The position numbers and the translations under genes are program-made. The notes beneath the pieces are model-generated. The model did no database searches, had not been told where the DNA came from, and worked only from the letters and a program-made list of their open reading frames with translations. Below, one piece after another: positions 8,034-16,267 of a DNA stretch of 64,000 nucleotides. This stretch comes from Candidatus Sumerlaea chitinivorans (GTDB lineage Bacteria > Sumerlaeota > Sumerlaeia > Sumerlaeales > Sumerlaeaceae). The stretch lies in assembly GCA_003290465.1 (NCBI GenBank), contig CP030759.1:908672-972671 (forward strand). The letters run 5' to 3'. The stretch's first letter is position 1. Each line of letters begins with the position of its first letter.

Positions 8034-9476
8034 GTGTCCCAAGAGATGTGCGATCACAACAAGGCGACAGCTATGATGACCCCCAAGACTTTTCACATCA
8101 TCACCTACGGCTGCCAAATGAATGAGCACGACTCAGAGATTATGGCCGGAATCCTTGAGGCTCGTGGCCTTCAGTGGATCGAGGACGCCTCGCTTGCTGA
8201 TGTAGTTATTGTGAACACGTGTGTGGTGCGTGAGGGGGCGGAAGAGCGAGCAGTTGGCCGACTTTCCACTCTCGGTGCGTTGAAACGCAAGGGCAACCGC
8301 ATTTTGGCTGTCGCCGGTTGCATGGCCCAAAAGGACGGCGTAACTCTACTTGAACGTCTGCCCCAAATTGACCTCGTCGTAGGAACACGGGACCTTTTCA
8401 AAATCGGGAATCTCATTGATGAGGTGGCACTCAAGGGAGATAGGTTGGTTTCTATCGAGGACGTGGATAAGCCCGTCTTTCTTGATGCGCAGCCTGTGCG
8501 TCGCCACAGCCATGTCCGAGCCTTGGTCACGGTCATGTATGGGTGCAACAATTTCTGCACGTTCTGCATTGTTCCTGCCACGCGTGGCCGCGAGACCAGT
8601 CGGCCCTTGCGCGAGGTCGTGGACGAGGTTCGGCGTCTTGCTGAAGCCGGCTATCCGGAGGTAATGCTACTCGGACAAAACGTGAACAGCTATTACGATC
8701 GGCAAGCACGGGCCGACTTTGCAGACCTTTTAGCTGCAGTGAGCGAGGTCGACGGCATTCGCCGTATTCGGTTTATCACTTCGCATCCCAAGGATTTTTC
8801 GCCAAAGTTGATTGATGCCATTGCCAAGATCGAGAAGGTATGCGAGGCGATTCATTTGCCTGTGCAGGCGGGGGCTAATCGAGTTCTCCGCCGTATGAAG
8901 CGGTTCTACACAAAAGAGCAATATCTCGATCTGCTCGCCCAAATCCGCGAACAAATCCCAAGCGCGGCTATCACGACGGACATCATCGTGGGTTTTCCTG
9001 ACGAGACGGAACAAGATTTTGAGGAAACGTATGATTTGCTGGAACGCGCGCGGTGGGATAGCGCGTTTATCTTTATGTATTCGCCGCGACCGGGCACGAA
9101 AGCAGCCACGTGGTATGATTCCGTCCCAATCGAAGAGAAAAAACGACGGCTTCAAAAATGCTTACGCCGCCAAGAAGAGATTAGTGGAGAGATCAACCGT
9201 AAGCTTGTGAACTCCGTTCAAGAGGTCTTGGTCGAGAGCGTCTCAAAGAAATCCACAGATCAGCTCATGGGGCGGACCAAGACAGACAAAGCGGTCGTCT
9301 TCAGTGGGAGTCACGATTTAATCGGGAAACTGGTGCGTGTGCGCATCACCGAGGGGTTCCCCCACACTCTTTTTGGAGAACTCGTGGGTGAGGCTTTGGG
9401 TGCCAATGGGTGGAGTGACCAGCGCGTTGGTGCGCAGGTGCTCTCTGAGTGTCAGTCCGAAAGAGGTGCAGCGTGA
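8034..9476 (+). CDS. miaB: tRNA-2-methylthio-N6-dimethylallyladenosine synthase MiaB
   Basis: A radical SAM methylthiotransferase that adds the 2-methylthio group to i6A37 of tRNAs, acting after MiaA, which is encoded 5 kb downstream on the same strand. The order of domains is typical: N-terminal UPF0004 domain with three cluster Cys (ITYGCQMNEHDSE, VNTCVVREGA, VAGCMAQ), the radical SAM core with YGCNNFCTFCIVPATRGRETSR, and a C-terminal TRAM domain from about residue 385. The frame opens with GTG at 8034; ATG codons at 8046, 8073 and 8076 are alternatives, and the last two have an AAGG upstream and fit the usual MiaB length better. Its stop overlaps the next gene's GTG. Confidence 0.94.
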   Translation: MSQEMCDHNKATAMMTPKTFHIITYGCQMNEHDSEIMAGILEARGLQWIEDASLADVVIVNTCVVREGAEERAVGRLSTLGALKRKGNRILAVAGCMAQKDGVTLLERLPQIDLVVGTRDLFKIGNLIDEVALKGDRLVSIEDVDKPVFLDAQPVRRHSHVRALVTVMYGCNNFCTFCIVPATRGRETSRPLREVVDEVRRLAEAGYPEVMLLGQNVNSYYDRQARADFADLLAAVSEVDGIRRIRFITSHPKDFSPKLIDAIAKIEKVCEAIHLPVQAGANRVLRRMKRFYTKEQYLDLLAQIREQIPSAAITTDIIVGFPDETEQDFEETYDLLERARWDSAFIFMYSPRPGTKAATWYDSVPIEEKKRRLQKCLRRQEEISGEINRKLVNSVQEVLVESVSKKSTDQLMGRTKTDKAVVFSGSHDLIGKLVRVRITEGFPHTLFGELVGEALGANGWSDQRVGAQVLSECQSERGAA

Positions 9477-10021
9477 CTCAGGAACTGAAAAAAACATCGC
9501 CCGTTGCTGAGTATTTTGGCACGGTGTGGAATGCACTGAAAACAACGGTGGTGGGCATGAAGGTAACCGGCAAGTACCTACTGTCGAAGCCGGTAACGCT
9601 CCAGTACCCGGAGGAAAAGCCTAATGTTGCTCCGGGATATCGTGGAATTCATGTCTATGAGGTCGAGCGTTGCATTGCGTGCGACCAGTGCGCCATTGCC
9701 TGCCCGGTGGATTGCATCTACATTGAAAGCATTGGCAAAGGTAAAAACGCCGTTCTCACGCGTTTCGAGATCGATTACAATCGCTGCATGTTTTGTGGCC
9801 TTTGCATCGACCCCTGCCCCACCGATTGCATTCACATGGGAGAAAGCTTCGATTTAACGCGTTTTCGAAGCGAAGATTGTTCGATAGATTTTGTCGCCCT
9901 GGCCAACCAAGGCTTGCAATCGCCGACCGGAGAACGAGTAGTCTGGCTCACTGAGCCGAGCCGAGGATCGAAGGCAGCGGAAAGGCCATCGTCCCCACCT
10001 TCTGGCGCACAAACCACCTAA
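9473..10021 (+). CDS. nuoI: NuoI-like 2[4Fe-4S] ferredoxin protein (NADH-quinone oxidoreductase subunit I family)
   Basis: The protein has about 182 residues with two CxxCxxCxxxCP clusters, CIACDQCAIACPVDC and CMFCGLCIDPCPTDC. The spacing, and the N-terminal amphipathic segment VAEYFGTVWNALKTTVVGMKVTGKYL that lies on the membrane, match NuoI, which carries clusters N6a and N6b to the quinone. The start GTG at 9473 overlaps the miaB stop (GTGA) and has AGAGG upstream, so translation is coupled to miaB. No other complex I subunit is nearby, unlike the usual nuoA-N operon. The last 30 residues are Ser/Pro rich and longer than usual. Whether it serves complex I or another redox enzyme is open. 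Confidence 0.85.
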   Translation: MTQELKKTSPVAEYFGTVWNALKTTVVGMKVTGKYLLSKPVTLQYPEEKPNVAPGYRGIHVYEVERCIACDQCAIACPVDCIYIESIGKGKNAVLTRFEIDYNRCMFCGLCIDPCPTDCIHMGESFDLTRFRSEDCSIDFVALANQGLQSPTGERVVWLTEPSRGSKAAERPSSPPSGAQTT

Positions 10022-10092
10022 TGCCTCTGCGGCGCGGCGGTGGTGACATATTGGTATTGATTTTGTGCCTGTAGAAAGTCACCTAACAAGCT

Positions 10093-11517
10093 ATGTCCAC
10101 AGTCTTAGTCCTTGGGGTTGGGCCCCTGCCGGTGGATTCTGGCAAAAAGATTCATGCGCCGGGAATCCGGGTGTGGCACCTTGCGCAGTATCTTGTGAAA
10201 CACCACCACAATGTAGTCTTGGGAATCATCGAGTTTGGAGATTTTCGCGACAATGAGACCGCGGAAATTCGTTCTCGCCAAGAGTCGTTGGGAGATCGTC
10301 TAAGCGTTTGTCGTCTCAAGTACCATTCGGTTCGCACTCCAGAAGCGCTGGCAACTCTGCACGCACATTGTCGTTTCGATTGTGTGGTTTCCACAACTGA
10401 TATCATGAATAGCGTTGCGGCCTCAATCCCCGTTCATATTCCCCTTTGGCTTGACTATCTTGGTGACCCACTCAGTGAACGTCAGCTTCAGGCCGCGACA
10501 TACAATAACGATAGCTCGCTTCTCGAGCTGTGGCAAGTTATGGCGCATGCTTTATTGCAGGGCGACCGCTTCAGCGTGGCAAGCACACCTCAAAAATATG
10601 CCCTCATTGGCCAACTCGGATTAGTGGGACGACTGAACCAGTTCACAGCAGGACATGATCTTATCACTGTGCTGCCAAATTGCTCACGAATCATGCGTGA
10701 GCAGAATCTTAGAATTCAGCGCCCTCTGAAGGGCACGATTGTCCCGGCATCGTCGTTCATTTTGCTCTGGGCGGGTGGCTATAACACATGGACAGATCCG
10801 GAAACTCTGTTTCGCGGATTGGAACTGGTATTCCAACAGAACCCTTCCGTATATTTTGTCTCTGTGGGCGGAGAGATTCCCGGACATGACAACGTGACTT
10901 TCCATCGTTTTCGTGGACTCTGCGAAAACAGTCTGTACGCAAACCATTTTCAATTTATCGGTTGGGTGCCACCGCATGAAGTCCCGAGTTTTTATGCTCA
11001 AGCAGACGCGGCGATCAATGTGGATGCAGCGTGTTACGAGGCTGAGATTGGGACTCGCACACGTATCATCGATTGGATCTCGTATGAGATTCCCGTGGTG
11101 ACGACAGCTCTGTGTGAACCGACACTCCTTTTGCAAAAAGAACAATTGATCTTTCCGTTCGAACCCGGAGACCCAAAATCCTTGGCCGAGGCTGTCTTGT
11201 GGGTCGCCTCTCATCGGGAGGAAGCGCGGCAGCGCGCCGTTCGAGCGCGGGCTTTCTTGGATCAGCTATATGACGAAGAGGTTGTCTTTGCGCCCTTGGA
11301 CGAGTGGGTTCGCGCGCCTGCTTTTGCTCCTGATCGGACGGCGCCACACTGGTTGATTAAAGGCCCGCAGGCCCCGCGTACCCCGGATTGTAGCGTAGCA
11401 AATTTCCAAAGAAAGTTTTTACAGAGTTGTGTCTCCCCGCCAATGGACGCATCAGGCAATTCTCGGAATGCTGGCCGGTTCCTCCGCAAACTCCTCAAGC
11501 GATTTCGGCGCGGTTAG
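10093..11517 (+). CDS. Glycosyltransferase, GT-B fold (GT4-like)
   Basis: A 474-residue protein that starts STVLVLGVGPLPVDSGKKIHAPGIRVWHLAQYL, the N-terminal Rossmann half of a GT-B enzyme with a Gly-rich loop and a helix. The second half begins near residue 215 with FILLWAGGYNTWTDPETL and continues NPSVYFVSVGGEIPGHDN and HFQFIGWVPPHEVPSFYAQADAAINVD, the donor domain pattern. The canonical E-x7-E motif is weak: EAEIGTRTRIIDWISYEIPVVTT stands in its place. A basic tail (RFLRKLLKRFRRG) may bind the membrane. It probably acts on a surface glycan; the substrate is unknown. The neighbours are housekeeping genes, so context does not help. Confidence 0.72.
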   Translation: MSTVLVLGVGPLPVDSGKKIHAPGIRVWHLAQYLVKHHHNVVLGIIEFGDFRDNETAEIRSRQESLGDRLSVCRLKYHSVRTPEALATLHAHCRFDCVVSTTDIMNSVAASIPVHIPLWLDYLGDPLSERQLQAATYNNDSSLLELWQVMAHALLQGDRFSVASTPQKYALIGQLGLVGRLNQFTAGHDLITVLPNCSRIMREQNLRIQRPLKGTIVPASSFILLWAGGYNTWTDPETLFRGLELVFQQNPSVYFVSVGGEIPGHDNVTFHRFRGLCENSLYANHFQFIGWVPPHEVPSFYAQADAAINVDAACYEAEIGTRTRIIDWISYEIPVVTTALCEPTLLLQKEQLIFPFEPGDPKSLAEAVLWVASHREEARQRAVRARAFLDQLYDEEVVFAPLDEWVRAPAFAPDRTAPHWLIKGPQAPRTPDCSVANFQRKFLQSCVSPPMDASGNSRNAGRFLRKLLKRFRRG

Positions 11518-11666
11518 GCTTCTCAGCTCTCCTAACTGGCTCTGAGGTAAGACTGGATTTTGGCAAAAAAGTAGACCATGAAAATCCCAGTTTGAAATAT
11601 GTAGTGTGGTGTAAATGCGTACTGCTTTCGATAAGCAGCCTGCGTTTACCGCGAATTCTTGGAAGG

Positions 11667-12812
11667 ATGGCGTACAACCTCATGGCACTCTCTGAACAGG
11701 CAATTTGGGACGCTTTGCGTACCGTGCAAGAGCCAGATCTCGGCCGAGATCTGGTTTCATTGAACATGATTAAAGACTTACGAATCTCTCCTGAAGGGCG
11801 CGTTTCCCTCACTGTTGTTTTGACTACACCGGCATGTCCTTTGAAAGCGAGAATCGAGTCTGAGGTGCAGGCTGCGGTCATGCGAGTGCCCGGGGTATCA
11901 GGAGTGGAAGTTCAGATGACCTCGAACGTCACGAGTATGCCGCAGCGAGCGGAACTGCTTCCGGGGGTGCGGAATATTATTGGGGTGGCGTCAGGCAAGG
12001 GCGGGGTTGGCAAATCGACAGTTTCTGCAAATCTCGCCATAGCGTTGGCGCAGGCTGGGGCGCGAGTCGGACTTCTCGACGCGGATATTTATGGGCCGAA
12101 CCAGCCATTGATGCTCGGACTACGTGATGCACAACCAGAACTCCGACTCGTTGAGGCCGAGAACGGTGAGCAAGTGGAGATGCTGCTACCCGTTGAGAAG
12201 CACGGCATCAAGATCATGTCGATGGGCTTTCTCATTGGGGAAGATCAACCCGTGATTTGGCGCGGGCCGATGCTGAATAGTGCGCTCCGCCAATTTTTGG
12301 GACAAGTGTTGTGGGGGGATCTCGATTATCTTGTCGTGGATCTGCCTCCGGGAACTGGAGACGTGCAAATCTCGCTGATCCAACTAACGCGTATTACTGG
12401 AATCGTGCACGTGACGACCCCGCAAGAAGTGGCATTGCAGGACGTGCGCAAGGGTTTAATGATGTTCCAAACACAGGGGATTCCGCTTCTCGGAATTGTC
12501 GAGAATATGAGCTATTTTGTCTGTCCCCATTGCAGCCAACCAACCGAGATTTTCTCGCGTGGCGGGGGGCGCAAACTCGCGGAAATGTATGGCGTACCTT
12601 TTTTGGGTGAGCTCCCCTTGGCACCCGAGATTCGCTCAGCCAGCGATGAGGGGGTTCCTTTGGTGATTGCAGCGCCAGACTCCGAAGCGGCAGCCCGCTA
12701 TCGTCAGATCGCTGAGACGCTTGCAGCTCAGATTAGCATTCAGAACTACAGCGCCACCGCTGGGTCAGGCCACTTGTTATCAAAACGGGAGTCGGAAGTC
12801 GCGAAGCCATGA
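11667..12812 (+). CDS. mrp: Mrp/NBP35-family iron-sulfur cluster carrier ATPase (ApbC) with N-terminal MIP18 domain
   Basis: The first ~95 residues form a MIP18 (DUF59) domain (IWDALRTVQEPDLGRDLVSL, and TTPACPLKARIE with its conserved Cys). A deviant Walker A P-loop ATPase follows (IGVASGKGGVGKSTVSANLA), with LDADIYGPNQP, YLVVDLPPGTGDV and the C-terminal CxxC pair CPHC that holds the transferred Fe-S cluster between subunits. Mrp/ApbC scaffolds or delivers Fe-S clusters in the cytosol, which fits its neighbours: MiaB, NuoI and RlmN are all Fe-S proteins. I took the ATG at 11667; an ATG at 11682 is equally possible. The gene ends in a 4-bp overlap (ATGA) with rlmN. Confidence 0.92.
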   Translation: MAYNLMALSEQAIWDALRTVQEPDLGRDLVSLNMIKDLRISPEGRVSLTVVLTTPACPLKARIESEVQAAVMRVPGVSGVEVQMTSNVTSMPQRAELLPGVRNIIGVASGKGGVGKSTVSANLAIALAQAGARVGLLDADIYGPNQPLMLGLRDAQPELRLVEAENGEQVEMLLPVEKHGIKIMSMGFLIGEDQPVIWRGPMLNSALRQFLGQVLWGDLDYLVVDLPPGTGDVQISLIQLTRITGIVHVTTPQEVALQDVRKGLMMFQTQGIPLLGIVENMSYFVCPHCSQPTEIFSRGGGRKLAEMYGVPFLGELPLAPEIRSASDEGVPLVIAAPDSEAAARYRQIAETLAAQISIQNYSATAGSGHLLSKRESEVAKP

Positions 12813-13921
12813 CAGAGCATTCTTCAAAGATGGAACGGACAAGAATCATCGCTGACGACGAACCAATTCCCCATGTCGAAGGGCGCTATGTTTTGCTGGG
12901 CGCCACTTTCCGGCAGCTTCAAGAGCTCATAAAAGCCCAAGGGTTTCCGGCGTTTCGCGCACGCCAGCTTTATCATTGGATGTATCATCGATGCGCTCGC
13001 GACTTTTCCGAGATGCACAACATCAGCAAAGAATTTCGGCGCTGGCTTGAGGAAAACGCTACCCTCGGACACATCGCGATCTTAGATGAGCGCCTATCAA
13101 AGGATGGTTCCAGAAAGTTTGTGTTTCAACTCTATGATGGACGATTGGTGGAGAGCGTTCTGATCAAAGAGGAAGGGTGGAACACCCTCTGCGTTTCAAG
13201 CCAGGTTGGCTGCGCGGTTGGGTGCACGTTTTGTCTTACCGGTTTCGGTGGCTATCAACGTCAGATGACGCGGGCAGAGATCGTCTCGCAAGTGCTGATG
13301 GTCAAGCGCCTTCTTGGCGAGGAGGAGCTGCTGCGCAATCTGGTATTCATGGGAATGGGAGAACCCTTGCTCAATCTGGATGAAGTCATCCCCGCCCTAC
13401 GCGTTCTGACTGACCCAGAAGGAGTTGCTATAGCGGCGCGACGTGTGACAGTTTCGACAAGTGGCATCATACCCGGGATTCGGCGCCTTGGTGAAGCGGA
13501 TTTGGGGGTGAGTTTAGCTGTTTCACTAAATGCGACAAAGAATTCGGTGCGGGACGTTATCATGCCGATCAACAAGGTTTATCCAATTGAAGATCTTTTG
13601 GAAGCGTGCCGCCAGTTCCCGTTGCGTCCTCGTCGGCGCATCACGTTTGAGTACGTATTGCTACGGGACATCAATGACTCAGTGGAAGATGCGCGTCAGC
13701 TTGCTCGCCTCCTGAAGGGGATCCCGTGCAAAGTAAACCTCATCCCGTTTAATCCTGATTCAAGACTGCCGTTTGATCGTCCCTCCCCTCAGAGGGTTGA
13801 AGCGTTTCAGCAAGTGTTACTTGATAAGCATTACACCGCAAGTATCCGATATTCCAAGGGTTTAGATATTGGCGGGGCTTGCGGACAGCTTGCAGCTCAT
13901 TGGCGGGACGGCCGAAGGTAG
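12809..13921 (+). CDS. rlmN: Dual-specificity 23S rRNA/tRNA adenine-C2 methyltransferase RlmN
   Basis: A radical SAM enzyme that methylates C2 of A2503 in 23S rRNA and of A37 in some tRNAs. The 370-residue length fits the family. It has the N-terminal helical region (FPAFRARQLYHWMYHRCARDF), the CxxxCxxC cluster motif in GCAVGCTFCLTG, GMGEPLLNLDEV for SAM binding, SLNATKNSVRDVIMPINKVYP, and the C-terminal resolving Cys in DIGGACGQL, which forms the thioether-type intermediate with the other catalytic Cys. Its ATG overlaps the mrp stop by four bases. The product depends on an Fe-S cluster, consistent with pairing to mrp. Confidence 0.96.
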   Translation: MTEHSSKMERTRIIADDEPIPHVEGRYVLLGATFRQLQELIKAQGFPAFRARQLYHWMYHRCARDFSEMHNISKEFRRWLEENATLGHIAILDERLSKDGSRKFVFQLYDGRLVESVLIKEEGWNTLCVSSQVGCAVGCTFCLTGFGGYQRQMTRAEIVSQVLMVKRLLGEEELLRNLVFMGMGEPLLNLDEVIPALRVLTDPEGVAIAARRVTVSTSGIIPGIRRLGEADLGVSLAVSLNATKNSVRDVIMPINKVYPIEDLLEACRQFPLRPRRRITFEYVLLRDINDSVEDARQLARLLKGIPCKVNLIPFNPDSRLPFDRPSPQRVEAFQQVLLDKHYTASIRYSKGLDIGGACGQLAAHWRDGRR

Positions 13922-13929
13922 ACGTCGAA

Positions 13930-14754
13930 ATGGGAGAAATGTTGCGTGAGAACAAGTGTGTAAACCCTACACCACCCGACGGGATTCAGAGCAATCCTAA
14001 GGATTGGATGGTTCAGTGTAGCTCTTGGGTTGGGAAATGGGACTGGCTTTTGCACTGCACCACAACACGCTTCTTCCCTGATGGGAGCAAACGAGTCTCG
14101 GATGAATTGCGAAAGTTACAAGGCGCGGCAGGCATTTCGAGCGCCATGCCCGTGGCTTATTGTCGTCAGCGCCATACAAACCGCGTTGCGATCGTAACCC
14201 GACAAGCGGCCGAGAAAGCTTCGTTGCAAGGCGAGATAGTCTTCGAAGCAACAGATGCATTGGTCACTGCCCAACCGGGAATCGCCTTGGCTGTCTACAC
14301 CGCGGATTGCGTACCTATCTTCTTGGTTGAAGAGACTATTCCTGTCGTAGCTCTTGTGCACGCCGGCTGGCGTGGCACGCTTGCTTCGATCGCCCGGGAA
14401 ACCGTTTTCGCGATGAGTTCTCTTGGTGCAAATCCAGCGCGGATCCACGCGTGGATTGGACCAGCAATTTGTGGCGTTTGCTATGAGGTAAGCGAGGAAC
14501 TGCTCCACACTTTCATAGAACGTTTCTCTCACCTGGCGCCTGCCGCCGAGTTTTGCCGTGGCCGAATGTTGGACTTGCCAAGGCTTAATGCCCTGCAACT
14601 TCAAGCAGCGGGTGTGCCGGACGCACACATCTCAAATTCTAGGCTTTGCACCTTTCACGAAAAGCAGCGATTCTACTCCTATCGGGCTGAAGGACAGCGA
14701 GCCGGTAGACTCATTTCCCTGATTGGGATCACTTCGCCTGCAAAGCCTATGTAG
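13930..14754 (+). CDS. pgeF: Peptidoglycan editing factor PgeF family (YfiH, purine nucleoside phosphorylase/laccase-like)
   Basis: The copper/zinc-type catalytic set of the YfiH family is visible: the first His in CRQRHTNRVAIV, the Cys in YTADCVPIFLVE and the second His in LVHAGWRGTLASIA. Members were described as polyphenol oxidases, purine nucleoside phosphorylases, and an editing factor that removes mis-incorporated L-Ser from peptidoglycan precursors. Which activity applies here is not known. The protein is about 275 residues from the ATG at 13930. A second ATG at 13939 is possible, and the start is uncertain because the ribosome-binding sites are ambiguous. It begins 8 bases after the rlmN stop and is followed 21 bases later by miaA. 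Confidence 0.88.
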   Translation: MGEMLRENKCVNPTPPDGIQSNPKDWMVQCSSWVGKWDWLLHCTTTRFFPDGSKRVSDELRKLQGAAGISSAMPVAYCRQRHTNRVAIVTRQAAEKASLQGEIVFEATDALVTAQPGIALAVYTADCVPIFLVEETIPVVALVHAGWRGTLASIARETVFAMSSLGANPARIHAWIGPAICGVCYEVSEELLHTFIERFSHLAPAAEFCRGRMLDLPRLNALQLQAAGVPDAHISNSRLCTFHEKQRFYSYRAEGQRAGRLISLIGITSPAKPM

Positions 14755-14775
14755 GAATGAGATGGAGTAAGCGCT

Positions 14776-15717
14776 GTGACGCAGCTACCCGAGCTACTCG
14801 TGATCTCCGGACCAACTGCGACGGGGAAGACTGCATTAGCGGTTGAGTTAGCGCGCCGACTGAAGACGGAGGTTATCTCAGCCGATTCTATGCAGGTTTA
14901 CCGCCACCTTACGATCGGGACCGCAAAACCCAAGCCAGAAGAGCTCCAAGGCGTCGCGTATCATCTTATCGACTGTATAGCTCCTGACTACCAGTACAAT
15001 TTGGGGGATTTCGTGCGAGACGCTGATCAGCTCATTGCGCGGATACGAGCAGAAGGAAAACTCCCGATCGTCTGCGGGGGGACCTGTATGTATCTCAAGG
15101 GGCTGCTTTACGGCGTTTTTGGTGAGGCTTCGCGCGATGAGACCGTTCGGGCGTGGTTGAAGGAACGCCTCCAGAAAGAGGGCTTATCAACTCTCTACGA
15201 GGAGCTCAGGCGTGTTGACCCAGCTGCGACGCACATTACGCCGAATGACAAGCAACGTATTCTGCGGGCCCTTGAGGTTTTCTATATTACCGGCAAACCA
15301 ATCACTGCCCTTCAACAACAGCACCGTGGTGAACCACGATATTCCTACAGGATGTTCGTACTGTCATACCCCCGCGCAGAACTCTATCAACGAATCGAGC
15401 AACGTGTGGATCAAATGATCGAGCAAGGACTCATTCAGGAGGTTCAGTCCTACTTGCGAGCCGGTTTTGCGCGCGAGAACCCCGCGATCCGTGCGCTCGG
15501 ATACGCCGAAATCATCGCCTATCTTGAGGGGAAAATGCCACTGGAGCAGGCGATCGCCGAAATGAAGAAAAAAACCCGTCACTTTGCTAAGCGTCAGCTC
15601 ACGTGGTTGCGTGCTTTCCCTGCAGCCGAGTGGGTGGACGCGAGTGGTCGTTCTACGTCCGAGCTGGCAGATGATATTATGGGGAGACTGACGCAGTTTT
15701 TCTGCACCAAGAAATGA
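14776..15717 (+). CDS. miaA: tRNA dimethylallyltransferase MiaA
   Basis: MiaA transfers a dimethylallyl group from DMAPP to N6 of A37 in tRNAs reading codons that start with U, giving the substrate for MiaB. The 313-residue length is normal. It has the P-loop ISGPTATGKTALAVELA, the ISADSMQVYRHLTIGTAKP motif with the catalytic Asp, GGTCMYLKGLLYG, the NDKQRILRALEVF motif and the tRNA-binding C-terminus TRHFAKRQLTWLRAF. GTG at 14776 is the start, with GGAG eight bases upstream. In many bacteria miaA sits directly before hfq, as here. Confidence 0.96.
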   Translation: MTQLPELLVISGPTATGKTALAVELARRLKTEVISADSMQVYRHLTIGTAKPKPEELQGVAYHLIDCIAPDYQYNLGDFVRDADQLIARIRAEGKLPIVCGGTCMYLKGLLYGVFGEASRDETVRAWLKERLQKEGLSTLYEELRRVDPAATHITPNDKQRILRALEVFYITGKPITALQQQHRGEPRYSYRMFVLSYPRAELYQRIEQRVDQMIEQGLIQEVQSYLRAGFARENPAIRALGYAEIIAYLEGKMPLEQAIAEMKKKTRHFAKRQLTWLRAFPAAEWVDASGRSTSELADDIMGRLTQFFCTKK

Positions 15718-15787
15718 GTGCAGGAGAGGAAATTGACCCAATGTCGTTTTTTCTTGCGGTCGAAATTCAGCAATCTTTACAAGTGCG

Positions 15788-15814
15788 ACTCACGCGTTTC
15801 AAAAGCGCGTGAGT
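15788..15814 (+). promoter_or_regulatory. Perfect hairpin in the miaA-hfq gap (hfq leader)
   Basis: ACTCACGCG (15788-15796) pairs perfectly with CGCGTGAGT (15806-15814); the inner TTT...AAG can add a few pairs. The stem ends 30 bases before the hfq ATG and just before its AGGAG. No T-run follows, so it is not an obvious terminator. It could be an RNA-processing site, an mRNA stabiliser between miaA and hfq, or part of hfq autoregulation. The function is not known. Confidence 0.45.
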
Positions 15815-15844
15815 GAAGTAACGAGCAGTAGGAGTGAATTATAC

Positions 15845-16210
15845 ATGTCGAAACCGGGAGCAAACCTGCAGGACAGCTTTTTAAACCAAGTCCGAAAGGA
15901 AGATCAGGAAGTCGCTGTTGTCATGACGAATGGCATGACGTTGAACGGTCACGTGAAAGGCTTTGATAATTTCACGGTGATCTTGGGGACTTCTGATGGC
16001 AAACAGCATCTGATCTATAAGCACGCGATTGCTCAAGTGATCGGCTCTGCGGCGATTGCTCCCCGTTCAGCCGATTCGCGGCGGGGTCGCTCGGATAAAG
16101 ACGGAGCAAAACGTCGGCCCACTGAATCAAACCAGTCCGAGACGACCGAAGCGAAAAACAAGGAGCCGTTCAATAAAATCGACTTGTCGGGGCTTAAGCT
16201 GGAGCAGTAA
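15845..16210 (+). CDS. hfq: RNA chaperone Hfq, with long acidic/basic C-terminal tail
   Basis: A ring-forming Sm-like protein that pairs small RNAs with mRNAs. The Sm core covers residues 1-72: [13 protein letters not shown] (proximal-face Gln), [23 protein letters not shown] (Sm1) and IYKHAIAQV (Sm2, with the Lys-His pair of the proximal site). About 50 further residues follow, rich in Ser, Arg, Lys, Asp and Glu ([19 protein letters not shown]) and ending [11 protein letters not shown]. The tail is therefore long for an Hfq. The ATG at 15845 has AGGAG ten bases upstream; an in-frame GTG at 15809 would start inside the hairpin. The miaA-hfq order is classical. Confidence 0.94.
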   Translation: MSKPGANLQDSFLNQVRKEDQEVAVVMTNGMTLNGHVKGFDNFTVILGTSDGKQHLIYKHAIAQVIGSAAIAPRSADSRRGRSDKDGAKRRPTESNQSETTEAKNKEPFNKIDLSGLKLEQ

Positions 16211-16267
16211 ATCTCATTCTCTCAGCCAACCAATACCTTCTAAGAACAGAATGTGGATGTGTGGGTT

